Counted from the first letter of the stretch, positions 1 to 9,358 are shown. The stretch is 29,523 bases of DNA from Bacteroidales bacterium UBA5833 (GCA_002433025.1 DJGZ01000011.1:1-29523), one strand, 5' to 3'. The notes: generated from the sequence alone by a model not told the origin. Numbers and translations are program-made.

Positions 1-3000
1 ATCACTTTTTTCAAAGTTCCGTTTTCAGGATTGTATTCATTTTTAATGGTGAAACCCGATGGGTAGGTATATTCTTCGGGGTTGCCTTTGGAATCGTAGG
101 TGTAAAGGTAAGTAAAAGACCTGTTGTTATTATCGGTAACGATGTTTTTTTGTGATAATTGTGCATTATCGTTGTATAGGTATTTTTCACGGGTGATATT
201 ACCATTTTCATCAACAAAATCAGCGTAAGCAATTGCTCCTCTCCGACCTTTTGCAGCAGTAGAAGAATAATACGCAAATACCTGTTTAGTTATCACCGGG
301 CTTTCTTCATCTTCCTTTTCAACTTTTTCAATTAATCTTCCGAGTCTATCATAATCCAAATAAAATTTAGCACCATTGGCATCTTTTTGAGATAAAAGTT
401 GGCCATATGCATCGTAATCATATTCAATTAATCCGGCATCGGGGTCGGACAAAGTCTTTTGTCTGCCATACTCATCGTAAGTTATAGATACATTGTTGTC
501 ATCGGGAGAAACAATTTGCTTTATTTGCCCATCGCTATAATACGTATAAGTAAGTGTACCTCCAGGGTCAGTAGCGTAAATAAGTTTGCCTGTACAATCA
601 ACCTCTTTGGATGTAGTAATACCAGTGCCGCTATTGGTAACAGTAGCGATCCTTCCCGGGTTTTCAGGGGTAGGTGTAGTGCTTGTAATAATTACGCCTG
701 TGGGTAGTGTGGAGGAAACAGGGAAGCCATAGTCAGGATGATAAACAGTAGTTGTGAACTTAGTAGGCGTTTCTGAATCAAAAAAGGGTTCCGAAACACT
801 TACCACCTGTCCTTTATGATTATAATCGGTTTTTATACATGATACTATTCCATTGGGATCAGTATTTGCAGTATATAAAGTACGACTTAATTTGTCGAAA
901 TATTCTATCGTGGTTGTCCCGTTATTGGAAGTGGTTTCAATGAAGTATAGCGCATTTGGTTTGTTGGTACCTGTGTACCATTTAAACTCGGTTTTTTTCC
1001 ATACACCCAAATCATCTGTTTGCCTGCGAAGTGTGCCAAAACCATCATATTCCTTTGTAATTGTTTGCTCGTTGGCATTAGTAATTGAAATACTATTGCC
1101 AAATGCAGGTTCAAGTATTATTGAGGAAGTATAGCCTTCGGCATCGGTTTGTGAAGTAACAAAACGATATTTGTTATCGAATTCAACATGGCTAATCCTG
1201 CTCTCGATACCTGTTGCCGATATTGTTGTAGTTCTATGCAATCCGACTTCTGTAAAATCTGAATAGGTGGTTGTTACTTGTTTGGGCAAATCAAAAAAAT
1301 CAATTGTACTTGTAGTATTTCCTTTGTTATCGTATGCAATCTTACTGGTTTTCGAAAGCGAAGGTTGTCCATTTCGGTTTGCTGTAATTGTAATTGTTTG
1401 GGGTTTAGAGGGAATATTTCCAGGGGCAGACCAATATTGCTGATATTCAGTTAAATTTGAGGCTGTTTCGGTAATAGCAGAATGTGATTCATAAAATTTC
1501 ACTTCCTGAGTTAATGGATTGCCGTAGTTATCAATTGTTAGCTCAGTAGTTTTTTTATTACCCGTTGAAAAATCTTTTTCCGTAACGAGCGACTGCCATG
1601 GCAAAAACACTTTATTGGTAGATTCAAATCCGGTTTTCACCTGATTTATGCTATTTGAGCTATGTATTTGGACATCAGGCCCCAAACTGCTTTTATAAGA
1701 AAATGCTTGCTCAGGTTGCAAAAAATAATAGTTTGGATTTAATACAAATAGTGTTGATGCTTGAACTGGTGAAATTGAGGAGGTTGTACTAATTTCTTCG
1801 AAACCTAAAAATCCCTTTCCTTCGAGGTGCAATATTCCATTCTCATAATTATAAGTCAAAGAATTAAAATCACCTAAGCCATTATCTGAAAATTGTGTTT
1901 CAACTACTTTAATTGGATAGATAAAGTGACGAATAGGATAACTTAATTGCCCTGATGTTGAGTAAATTTCTTTATCGGCGAGCGTATTATATTGAAATTT
2001 AGTTTTTATATTAAGTCCGTTAGTCAACACTTCCATTACATTTTTATTATTCCAGGGCGTGTTTAGGATTAAGTGAACATCATCAACTATTGTCAATCCA
2101 ATATCATTAATTCCGTCACCATTAAAATCAGTAGTTTGATAAAAATTTCCACGACTAGTCCAATTCCAACCCGAAATATATCCGATTAAGAAAGGGGTTT
2201 GTGGAAGGAATGAATTCTGAAAAGAATAATATATTTTTGAAGATAATTTTATTGATGTACCCCCATCTTCTCGAATATAGGCAAGTACATCTGATTTGCC
2301 ATCCATATTATAATCAGCAATATCAATATCATCAATTCCTGTTGGCAAAATATCAATGATTTCGTTTTCAATGAAACCGTCTTCAAGCCAAAAGCTAACA
2401 TACCACCTTACCTGATTTTGTGCATCATTAACTTTTGTAAGCAGATCAGCCCGTCCATCACCATTATAATCGCCAATAAATATTTTGTGATGTTTTGAAG
2501 GGAAACCATCTTCATATATCTGTTCAGAATAGTATTGGTGATTTTCCTTTCTAAATTCATAAATTTCTGATTTATCCTCTCTTACAATTAATAACTCATC
2601 CTTAGTATCACCATTAAGGTCAAGTGCATAGATGTTTTGCGGCTGATAACCAGAATATAAATAATCATTATAAAAGATATTAGTTGGTGCAATTTCATTG
2701 CCAATCATTTCAATTACAAAAATATAGATGTCATGGTCAATATCATTAAAGTTAACACCTGTTCGCCATAATACAAATTCATCTTTATTGTCTCCATCAA
2801 CATCTAACACTCTCAGTTGATCATTAAAGTTTTTGTATGGCATTATCATATAATCATCATTATCTAATACGTGATAAGATACAAAACCACTACCTGTATT
2901 ATGAAGAATATCAATATCAAAAGCATCGTATCCAGTCACATAGTTATCAAGGTGTGAATAAACAAGAATATCCATAAGGCCATCACCATTATAATCCATA

Positions 3001-4343
3001 GGCAATAATTTGTTAGTACGATTGTTAAGCAAATTACCATGGTAATCAGAATTTCCATTAAATATATTCTCAGAACCTTTATTCAGGTATACTTCCCATC
3101 TCAAATCTAAGGGATATCCACCATAACCAACTCTTAGAATATCAGTTAATCCATCTGCATTAAAGTCTCTGTAAAATGTTTCTCCGCTGGGTACGAATGT
3201 TGGTTTCAAAACAGTTGGTTCTTCGCTCTTTCCATACCCAAACACAATTGAATTAAAATGGGTTCCATCAGAGCCGAATTCTTCAACTTCGTTAAGTTTT
3301 GAATAAAAGTCGAAGTAATACTTTAGTTTATAGAATTTAACAATGTTCTTCTCGCTAACCACATCAATATGATCAAGGAGCATGGTTTGTTCAATTCTTG
3401 ATCCTGAAACAAATGCTGTTGCGTTATCGGTACGGTCGCTATAATAGAACTTAATTGAATTATAAGGTTCAATTGCAGTTGAAGCAACATCATTACCCGT
3501 ATATTTTATCTCTTTGATATTTATTTCAAGAGCTCTCTTATCGTAGATAAACAGAATATAGTTCCCATTGGGATCAGTAATCTTGTTTATATACCATGTT
3601 ATTGTGGTTTGGTCAGGTCGCTGGCTTGTCAGGCGCGAATTATTCGTATTCCCATATTCAATAATACTTCCATCTTTTCCTATTACCTCAAACCATTCCG
3701 GGCCCTGTCCCACTGTTCCGTGTGAGATAACGGTACTTCCATTGAAGATTTCAGTAAAATACTGCGTACCATCACCTCCATATTGTTGACTGGCAACTTT
3801 TTTAATAAGCCTCTGCCCATCAAGTGCAAATCTATCATCTACAAAATCAATGCCTTTAACTTTACCATCATGATAAATACTTTGGCCTGTTCGTGTTATT
3901 GCACTTAAGCCTGCAATATTCCAGCCATAACCTGCTATTCCGTTGCCAGCCTGGCTACTGTAAACCAACGACAATGATGGCTGCATTCCGGCGGTGCCTG
4001 GCGAAGAAAAAATAGGAATTGTATAGGTTGCAGCACCGGTGAGTGACACCGAAGCCATGCCGGAAGTTGAACCAACCGGTAACTTAAAATCCAACTCCCT
4101 TGTTTCAGGATCAATATATTCCTGGTATGATACGGGTAGCGTTGTACTCGCGTTTTCATCAATATACGCCCTGTAATAGTTTTGTGATTCTGGTTTGTAG
4201 CCAAAGCCAGGCATCATTCTTATATATTCCGGCGCGGAAATTATTTTTGTTGTGTTACCGGGAATTTCTTTATCAATTAATATCTGGGCGCCGGAAGTAC
4301 CAACAAGTAAAAATGCAGACAGTGTAAGAAGGATGTTTTTCAT
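1..4343 (-). CDS. Giant SpvB / FG-GAP / RHS (YD-repeat) surface or toxin-shell protein, C-terminus beyond window
   Basis: The frame is open from ATG 4343 to the left edge (at least 1447 codons, no stop). A Sec signal peptide (MKNILLTLSAFLLVGTSGAQ) starts it. Residues about 97-150 carry the SpvB/TcB amino-terminal signature (TYTIPIFSSPGTAGMQPSLS, then GYGWNIAGL). Seven Ca-binding FG-GAP/VCBS motifs follow between residues about 393 and 740 (DFNADGLTD, DYNGDGLMD, DVDGDNKDE, DLNGDTKDE, DYNGDGRAD, DYNMDGKSD, DFNGDGIND). A TcdB-middle-like motif (YNYENGILHLEGKGFLGFEE) lies near residue 835. YD/RHS repeats occupy the last few hundred residues (YDEYGRQKTL, YDAYGQLLSQ, YDRLGRLIEK). In this family the SpvB-propeller-RHS core forms a hollow shell enclosing a variable C-terminal domain, often a toxin. 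Whether this one ends in a toxin, an RHS core box or a T9SS tail cannot be seen. It is the last gene of the minus-strand block visible here. Confidence 0.93.
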   Translation of the reverse strand, partial: MKNILLTLSAFLLVGTSGAQILIDKEIPGNTTKIISAPEYIRMMPGFGYKPESQNYYRAYIDENASTTLPVSYQEYIDPETRELDFKLPVGSTSGMASVSLTGAATYTIPIFSSPGTAGMQPSLSLVYSSQAGNGIAGYGWNIAGLSAITRTGQSIYHDGKVKGIDFVDDRFALDGQRLIKKVASQQYGGDGTQYFTEIFNGSTVISHGTVGQGPEWFEVIGKDGSIIEYGNTNNSRLTSQRPDQTTITWYINKITDPNGNYILFIYDKRALEINIKEIKYTGNDVASTAIEPYNSIKFYYSDRTDNATAFVSGSRIEQTMLLDHIDVVSEKNIVKFYKLKYYFDFYSKLNEVEEFGSDGTHFNSIVFGYGKSEEPTVLKPTFVPSGETFYRDFNADGLTDILRVGYGGYPLDLRWEVYLNKGSENIFNGNSDYHGNLLNNRTNKLLPMDYNGDGLMDILVYSHLDNYVTGYDAFDIDILHNTGSGFVSYHVLDNDDYMIMPYKNFNDQLRVLDVDGDNKDEFVLWRTGVNFNDIDHDIYIFVIEMIGNEIAPTNIFYNDYLYSGYQPQNIYALDLNGDTKDELLIVREDKSEIYEFRKENHQYYSEQIYEDGFPSKHHKIFIGDYNGDGRADLLTKVNDAQNQVRWYVSFWLEDGFIENEIIDILPTGIDDIDIADYNMDGKSDVLAYIREDGGTSIKLSSKIYYSFQNSFLPQTPFLIGYISGWNWTSRGNFYQTTDFNGDGINDIGLTIVDDVHLILNTPWNNKNVMEVLTNGLNIKTKFQYNTLADKEIYSTSGQLSYPIRHFIYPIKVVETQFSDNGLGDFNSLTYNYENGILHLEGKGFLGFEEISTTSSISPVQASTLFVLNPNYYFLQPEQAFSYKSSLGPDVQIHSSNSINQVKTGFESTNKVFLPWQSLVTEKDFSTGNKKTTELTIDNYGNPLTQEVKFYESHSAITETASNLTEYQQYWSAPGNIPSKPQTITITANRNGQPSLSKTSKIAYDNKGNTTSTIDFFDLPKQVTTTYSDFTEVGLHRTTTISATGIESRISHVEFDNKYRFVTSQTDAEGYTSSIILEPAFGNSISITNANEQTITKEYDGFGTLRRQTDDLGVWKKTEFKWYTGTNKPNALYFIETTSNNGTTTIEYFDKLSRTLYTANTDPNGIVSCIKTDYNHKGQVVSVSEPFFDSETPTKFTTTVYHPDYGFPVSSTLPTGVIITSTTPTPENPGRIATVTNSGTGITTSKEVDCTGKLIYATDPGGTLTYTYYSDGQIKQIVSPDDNNVSITYDEYGRQKTLSDPDAGLIEYDYDAYGQLLSQKDANGAKFYLDYDRLGRLIEKVEKEDEESPVITKQVFAYYSSTAAKGRRGAIAYADFVDENGNITREKYLYNDNAQLSQKNIVTDNNNRSFTYLYTYDSKGNPEEYTYPSGFTIKNEYNPENGTLKKV

Positions 4344-4532
4344 AACAATGTATTTATTGTAGGGCTGTACTCATGCTCCCGCTATGTGTTTTTTATTGTT
4401 TCCCGATTCTACTTACTTTCAAAGACGATTGTACAATGCTTATATATACCTCAGGTTGAGCCCTTAGTTGCGGATTCCGCCCCTTCCACCTGTTTTGAAG
4501 CTATTTTGAGCTAACCAGCGATATGGGCATTC

Positions 4533-4964
4533 TTACTGTTTCACAATCTTAAATTTTCCTTTCTCCTCGCCGTTTACTATTTGAAGTATGTAGGTTCCTT
4601 TACCCAAGTTTATCAGGTTTAGCTGTGTTTGGGTTGAGGTAAGATTACCCCTCACTATCTGGGCTCCGTTCATGGAAGTTAGTATGTAATAGGCCTTTGG
4701 CTCAGGGGGCAGGCCAAAATCAATATTTACCAATCCATCCGTAGGGTTTGGGTAAACTGAAATTCTTTGAGCTTCGGTTTCTTCATCTGGTTGAAGTGTC
4801 TTTAATTCGGCAATAGCAGAGTCTGCTTCACTCATTTTAAAGGTTGAGATTGTACGCCGCGCCCTGTTGCCGGCATCATCGTATTCAAATACCACACTTG
4901 TTTGAGCTATTGTTGCCAAAGGAAACAGAAGGTAAATACATAGCAAAATCATAAAGCCTTTCAT
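4533..4964 (-). CDS. Small T9SS-sorted protein with a single YD-like motif
   Basis: 143 aa. A signal peptide (residues 1-20, ending TIAQ) leads into a short mature region. That region opens with VFEYDDAGNRARRTI, which matches a single RHS/YD repeat. After an acidic linker, residues about 68-143 form a Por_Secre_tail type A sorting domain (SVYPNPTDGLVNIDF, then GKGTYILQIVNGEEKGKFKIVKQ). That domain directs export across the outer membrane by the type IX system and is normally cleaved. The ATG lies 2 nt after the stop of the upstream coiled-coil gene, so the two are probably translationally coupled. The giant RHS gene follows 189 bp downstream. Having almost nothing but a signal, one YD unit and a sorting tail is odd. 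It may be an accessory or cap for the RHS protein, or the remnant of a longer RHS gene. Confidence 0.88.
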   Translation of the reverse strand: MKGFMILLCIYLLFPLATIAQTSVVFEYDDAGNRARRTISTFKMSEADSAIAELKTLQPDEETEAQRISVYPNPTDGLVNIDFGLPPEPKAYYILTSMNGAQIVRGNLTSTQTQLNLINLGKGTYILQIVNGEEKGKFKIVKQ

Positions 4965-4966
4965 GG

Positions 4967-6412
4967 TTATTGAGTTTTGGATGAAGAAACAAGTGATTTC
5001 AGGTTTTCGATTTCTGTGCTCATTTGCTCATTATTTTTTTGCAGTTCTATCACATACAATGTCAATTCCTCAATCTTTTTCAACAACATCGCATCCATTT
5101 CACCCAGGTTTACACCATTTTCTATCACGGTTGAAGCGGAAGGAATATCAGGAAGATGACCATGGGTAAGAATAAAATCTTCAACATCTGATAATTTACG
5201 CAGATTATATCCTGGTTCAAACACATAATCTGACCAGCTTCCTAAACTTACCTTAACTTCCCGGGCATTTACAATTCCATATACGTTTAGTGCGGTCGGG
5301 ATGTCATCAGAGCCCATCTCAACTTTGTTAGACCGGACACGCATCGCCATTTTACTGTTTATAAAAAACTGATAATCTGCAGTTCCGCCCTGAACTAGGA
5401 ATTTTATACTTCGCCAGTTATCACCAGAACCATCACAGACTTCTATTTTTGCTGCATCTATTAGTGTACTTCCGAAAATCTGAAGTTTATTCCAATTCTC
5501 GCTACCTTCAGGAGCATATCCATAAATACCTCCCTTTACCGCAATATTTTCATTTACTGCCAGATTTTTGGGAATATAAATATCATTGGTTTTTGTTATT
5601 TTGAGGCTTGCTTCATGATTCGGATTGTATGTTAACCCATACTCCCCTAGTGATAATTTTTGTGTAGCTATGTGATTTCCGAGGTTATCGCCAGGAACCT
5701 CACTATTTTCAATTGTCAGTAATCTTCCGTTTTCATCAGCTGCTACCAGCCGATTACCCTTTAAGCTTTGCAAACTACTGACATATATTGACCCAAACAA
5801 ATCAAGCCGTGCCGCCAGAGAAGGTGTTCCAACAACCATTTGTTCCTTGAAAAAGGAATTTCCTTCAACATGGAGTTTAGCTTGGGGGATTCCGGTACCT
5901 ATACCGACATAACCATCGTTGGCTAAAAACAGGTTAAAATTAACACGCGTAGCTGTAAGCTGCGAAACCGGGTTGAAAAAATTCAACCCACCTCCACTCA
6001 ATACGCTTTCGTATTCTATACCCCATTTGCCGTGTTTGTTAGTAGCATTATCACTTGCCCAATCAGAAAATAATATAGCTCCATTTCTGGAAGTAGGATT
6101 TATATCAGTTATTGCACCAGGTCCATTTCCACTGCATAATAAAATATTTCCCCCTTGAATCTGTAGTTTCTGAAATGGAGTAATATCATTATAATAAGCA
6201 CCTGTTGAAACATTTCTATAAGGAGCAAGGGTTAAATACCCGGTATAATAACTTGTTCCATTTACTGAAACTGCTTTCCTAATATATTTCATATAATTCT
6301 CGGTATTGCCAGATGGGGTCAATTCAAACCCGTTCAGCTGAGCATAGCCAAAATGGGTAAAAAGCAAAACTATAGCAATAAGTATTCCGATTTTTTGAAG
6401 TCTAGTTTTCAT
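4967..6412 (-). CDS. Secreted tail-fibre-like protein with C-terminal S74-chaperone-like/coiled-coil region
   Basis: 481 aa. The N-terminal signal peptide (to about residue 24, FGYAQ) has no lipobox. The middle is beta-rich and carries the GIGT-x-x-P-x-x-K-L-H-V-x-G motif (near residue 172) found in phage tail-fibre-like proteins of Bacteroidetes. The end (residues about 395-475) resembles the intramolecular-chaperone (peptidase S74-like) region: W-x-DYVFEPGYNLRKL, VEDFI-x-x-HGHLPDIPSA, NGVNLGEMDAMLLKKIEELT, then a heptad-like coiled coil. No T9SS tail is present, so export beyond the outer membrane, if any, needs another signal or a partner. It sits between two T9SS-sorted proteins, 2 nt upstream of the small YD protein and 42 nt downstream of the 494-aa protein, which suggests one operon. 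A trimeric fibre or adhesin is an inference. Confidence 0.85.
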   Translation of the reverse strand: MKTRLQKIGILIAIVLLFTHFGYAQLNGFELTPSGNTENYMKYIRKAVSVNGTSYYTGYLTLAPYRNVSTGAYYNDITPFQKLQIQGGNILLCSGNGPGAITDINPTSRNGAILFSDWASDNATNKHGKWGIEYESVLSGGGLNFFNPVSQLTATRVNFNLFLANDGYVGIGTGIPQAKLHVEGNSFFKEQMVVGTPSLAARLDLFGSIYVSSLQSLKGNRLVAADENGRLLTIENSEVPGDNLGNHIATQKLSLGEYGLTYNPNHEASLKITKTNDIYIPKNLAVNENIAVKGGIYGYAPEGSENWNKLQIFGSTLIDAAKIEVCDGSGDNWRSIKFLVQGGTADYQFFINSKMAMRVRSNKVEMGSDDIPTALNVYGIVNAREVKVSLGSWSDYVFEPGYNLRKLSDVEDFILTHGHLPDIPSASTVIENGVNLGEMDAMLLKKIEELTLYVIELQKNNEQMSTEIENLKSLVSSSKTQ

Positions 6413-6454
6413 CTTTTTTTGGTTTTTGTTGTACTTGAATATTCTTGAGATGTT

Positions 6455-7939
6455 TTATTGTTTGATCCATTTACCTGTTTCAATTACTTTGTTTCCTTTG
6501 CTTAATGTCCAGACATAGTTTCCGGGGGGAAGTTCACTTGTTAGGGCTTGTTGAGTAGTTGAATTTACCGTTTGTTCCATCAGTTTTTGTCCATTAAGGT
6601 TATGAAGTGTAAAGATTGCGCCCATATTTTGTTGGCCGGTTTGCAACATCAGATACTCATTGCCTGGGTTTGGATAAACCACAGCCTGCATAACTCTTGT
6701 GCCGGGTTTGTTGGTTGAAGTAATCAATCCCTCGCTGTCAACCTTAATAATAATTACATCGGTTTTATGAGGATTTGAATTCGGCGACAATATAGTTCCT
6801 GCCATAATACAGCCCCCATCATCAGTGGCATCTAAATCCATCATATAATAGCAGGCTGTATCGCTGCCATAATATTTTGTCCACCTGTTGTTTAACAGGC
6901 TGTCGTAGTTGCAGAGAATAAATGTCTTCGGGTGTAAAAGATTACATGTATGAAACCCTCCGGTAGGATACCCATTACCGCCAGTATAAATAATATTCTC
7001 ATCAACTGAGGACATACATTCCAGCCATGCAGGCTGATCCGGTATATCACCAGGGAGCCCAGAGTGATTCGATAATAAAACTATATTAGAAGTATCAGTT
7101 TTTTGTACAGCAACTTCGGTATAAAAACCAGTATAATATACTTCACCTGCTAAAAAATAAGATTGATCATTTATTTTTTCTGCGGTCATATAACCGTTCA
7201 TACCATCTGGAAGAGGAAGAACTCTGGTTATATTAAAGTTTGTATCTAAATCTAATCTCTCACTAAATCCCATTCCGGGAACAGGCAAATAAGATGAAAA
7301 CCCATCTACAAAAGCATAATAGCCATTACTGTGACTAATAATGGAGTAACCATTTGTAGTATTTGGATTTCCGGTAGTCTCGTATCTGCTTCGAAGAAAT
7401 TCACCATCAATTGACAATTCAACAAAAAACATTGAACTAATATAATTTGGTACAAATTTTGATAGTGTAAGAATCATAACTATATTACCCGAGTTGTTAA
7501 CTGTATATCTTATTCTGTTAAGTTGAAGAATGTCTGTCTGGAATTTTTTATCCCAGATTATATTTAAAGCAGTATCCATTTTAATAACCCAAATTGACAT
7601 ATTACTTTCTTCTGTTTGCCTATGTGCCCCAAAAACCAGAAATTCAGAATTACTTAAGGGATGGATTTTTCGCAAAGGTCCTGAAACCTGACCTTCTGTA
7701 ATTAATTCAACCTTTTTTAATATCTTTCCGTCCATGTTGAACTTTATAATTTCACCATTATTACCAAAATAACTTGGCAGAATAAAATCACAGGAGGCAA
7801 AATAGTAGTAATCATCAATTTGTTTTATACAGTTAGGCCTTTTCGATTCCTCGCCCCCATAGACCAAAGTAAATGAATTTTGTGCAAGCAATCCTGTTGC
7901 AAAAGTTATAGAAAAAAGAACCAGTAGAGCGTATTTCAT
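6455..7939 (-). CDS. T9SS type A sorting-domain protein, propeller-like, function unknown
   Basis: 494 aa. The signal peptide is MKYALLVLFSITFATGLLAQ. The mature part has repeated phrases such as GEIIKFNMDGKILKK, WVIKMDTALNIIWDKKF and DVIIIKVDSEGLI, and near residue 395 the motif DATDDGGCIMAGT. This recalls the delta-60/SBBP-type beta-propeller repeats of many secreted Bacteroidetes proteins. Residues about 420-494 are a Por_Secre_tail domain (VVYPNPGNEYLMLQTG, GQKLMEQ, LPPGNYVWTLSKGNKVIETG). It is therefore a type IX substrate expected on the surface or in the medium. No catalytic motif was recognised. It follows the lipoprotein gene with 116 bp between, which hold a strong hairpin. Confidence 0.87.
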   Translation of the reverse strand: MKYALLVLFSITFATGLLAQNSFTLVYGGEESKRPNCIKQIDDYYYFASCDFILPSYFGNNGEIIKFNMDGKILKKVELITEGQVSGPLRKIHPLSNSEFLVFGAHRQTEESNMSIWVIKMDTALNIIWDKKFQTDILQLNRIRYTVNNSGNIVMILTLSKFVPNYISSMFFVELSIDGEFLRSRYETTGNPNTTNGYSIISHSNGYYAFVDGFSSYLPVPGMGFSERLDLDTNFNITRVLPLPDGMNGYMTAEKINDQSYFLAGEVYYTGFYTEVAVQKTDTSNIVLLSNHSGLPGDIPDQPAWLECMSSVDENIIYTGGNGYPTGGFHTCNLLHPKTFILCNYDSLLNNRWTKYYGSDTACYYMMDLDATDDGGCIMAGTILSPNSNPHKTDVIIIKVDSEGLITSTNKPGTRVMQAVVYPNPGNEYLMLQTGQQNMGAIFTLHNLNGQKLMEQTVNSTTQQALTSELPPGNYVWTLSKGNKVIETGKWIKQ

Positions 7940-7997
7940 TCTAATTCAATTAATTGGTCAAAGTGCAGTTGATTTACAAAATCATTTAGAAAATTCA

Positions 7998-8041
7998 GGT
8001 GCATGGAAAAGATATATCAAGATATACCTTTTCCATGTACC
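7998..8041. terminator. Near-perfect 44-nt hairpin between lipoprotein and T9SS gene
   Basis: Arms 7998-8018 and 8021-8041 (21 nt each) pair except for one G-T and one A-C position, around an AA centre. On the minus (gene) strand one of the two becomes a U-G wobble and the other a mismatch. The hairpin starts 15 nt after the stop codon of the lipoprotein gene. There is no run of U after it on the minus strand, so it fits an mRNA-stabilising 3' hairpin or an attenuator better than a classical intrinsic terminator. Confidence 0.6.
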
Positions 8042-8055
8042 TATAATGTTATTCA

Positions 8056-9078
8056 TTAGTCCAAAGTGTCTCTTGGGTCAGGCCTTTGCCTAACAAATCC
8101 GTAATTTACACGTGCCTGGTGGTAATACAATTGATAACCATTGGGGTTTAAGCCATCCTTCCCCCACAAATCTATATTTATCAGAGCTTCGCCAATGGGT
8201 CTAAACCCGTTATTGCCAACATCTGTATAAATATATTCCTGGATTCTATAAAGGTAAAGATTGAGATAATTGGGTGATATACAGCCATCGAAACCGGGGT
8301 ACTCACTGCAATTCCAATAAAAGTAACTATATCCGTAGTTATTTGGAGTGCCTGAACCAATTGGATACAGATGATCAGTAGGATCAAAGATATATTTAAT
8401 TGAAGCAGGCTCATAGTAATAATTACTAGGTAGAACTCCTTTGCAGCGCATGATTCGTTTCTGGATTTCTTCAGCAGCATCACTTTCCAGATTTGTACCA
8501 AAATTTGGGCCGTCACAAATACCACCTTGATTAAGCCACCAAAATGACCAATAGTCAATAGAGTTAAAATTACAAATATTAGCTATTTGAACCGGGGAAT
8601 AAGTAAAAACTGCGCTTGCTTTGCAAATCAGGTTATCATTGTCCATTGAAACTGGTTCAAGGCTAACAGTGAGAAACTGTTTATTTTCTTCGCTTCTGGC
8701 TGCATAAGAAGTTCTAAGGTTTTCAATCAGCAGTTCATATTTCGCGTAAACTTCGGTAAGGCTCACCTTGGTGTTGGTTAGAGAAATGTTGATAAAAAAC
8801 TCATCAGTCCATGTTTTCTCGTTTTCGGCAGTAAGATCGCTGTAAGTGTAATTCGCGGTAGTGGTAATATACCATAAGGCTTCTTCAATATCAACTTCTT
8901 CGCCACTTTTAAAACCAGAATTGCCCTGGTTTTTAAAGTTTCTGATTTTGTCGGCGACTTCGTTGTCTTTAAGCCCGGTTGGAGCCTGATCTGTTTTGTC
9001 CTGTTCTTTCTTACAGCCATTAAATACTCCTCCCACAATTGCAAGGGCGAGGAAAAGCATTATTGATTTGTACTTCAT
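8056..9078 (-). CDS. Lipoprotein of unknown function, first gene of the surface-protein block
   Basis: 340 aa. A lipoprotein signal peptide ends in the lipobox GGVFNGC with Cys22. Lys-Lys and acidic residues follow (KKEQDKTD), as in Bacteroidetes lipoproteins, some of which are sent to the cell surface. The mature region is rich in Trp, Tyr and Asn (SFWWLNQGGICDGPNFGTN, SYFYWNCSEYPGFDGC) and has several Cys (ICNF, GGICDG, MRCKG, NCSEYPGFDGC) that could form disulphides outside the cytoplasm. I recognise no family. It is the promoter-proximal gene of the T9SS/RHS block, with a long upstream leader. Confidence 0.82.
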   Translation of the reverse strand: MKYKSIMLFLALAIVGGVFNGCKKEQDKTDQAPTGLKDNEVADKIRNFKNQGNSGFKSGEEVDIEEALWYITTTANYTYSDLTAENEKTWTDEFFINISLTNTKVSLTEVYAKYELLIENLRTSYAARSEENKQFLTVSLEPVSMDNDNLICKASAVFTYSPVQIANICNFNSIDYWSFWWLNQGGICDGPNFGTNLESDAAEEIQKRIMRCKGVLPSNYYYEPASIKYIFDPTDHLYPIGSGTPNNYGYSYFYWNCSEYPGFDGCISPNYLNLYLYRIQEYIYTDVGNNGFRPIGEALINIDLWGKDGLNPNGYQLYYHQARVNYGFVRQRPDPRDTLD

Positions 9079-9286
9079 AAATAATTAATTTTTGGGTGAG
9101 TAAATGTATTGGATTTTGAAAAATTGTGCAAATAAAAATTGCACCCGCGAAATAAAACGGGGTGTAAAAAGCATTTAAAACTCTTTGAAATGAAATTGAA
9201 ATGGTGTTTAAAAAAAAGATTCGCTTTAATAAAAATTGAGTTAAGCTGCTTGCGAAATAATGTAAAGGCCTGATAAACATGCAGAT

Positions 9287-9295
9287 GGGGGGGGG
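9287..9295. repeat. Homopolymeric G9 tract
   Basis: Nine consecutive G on the plus strand (C9 in the presumed minus-strand leader), about 210 nt upstream of the lipoprotein start at 9078. It is not inside a credible coding frame. Tracts of this length are prone to slippage, so length variation could alter leader structure. That effect is inference. Confidence 0.75.
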
Positions 9296-9358
9296 TAAGC
9301 CCTTAGATATTAAGGTATTATATAATACTTTGTTCATATTAATTACATTATTTCGAGG

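Noticed and set aside
4428..4437. 10-bp palindrome ATTGTACAAT upstream of the RHS gene
   Set aside because: Short and isolated, with no promoter element near it; expected by chance in AT-rich DNA.
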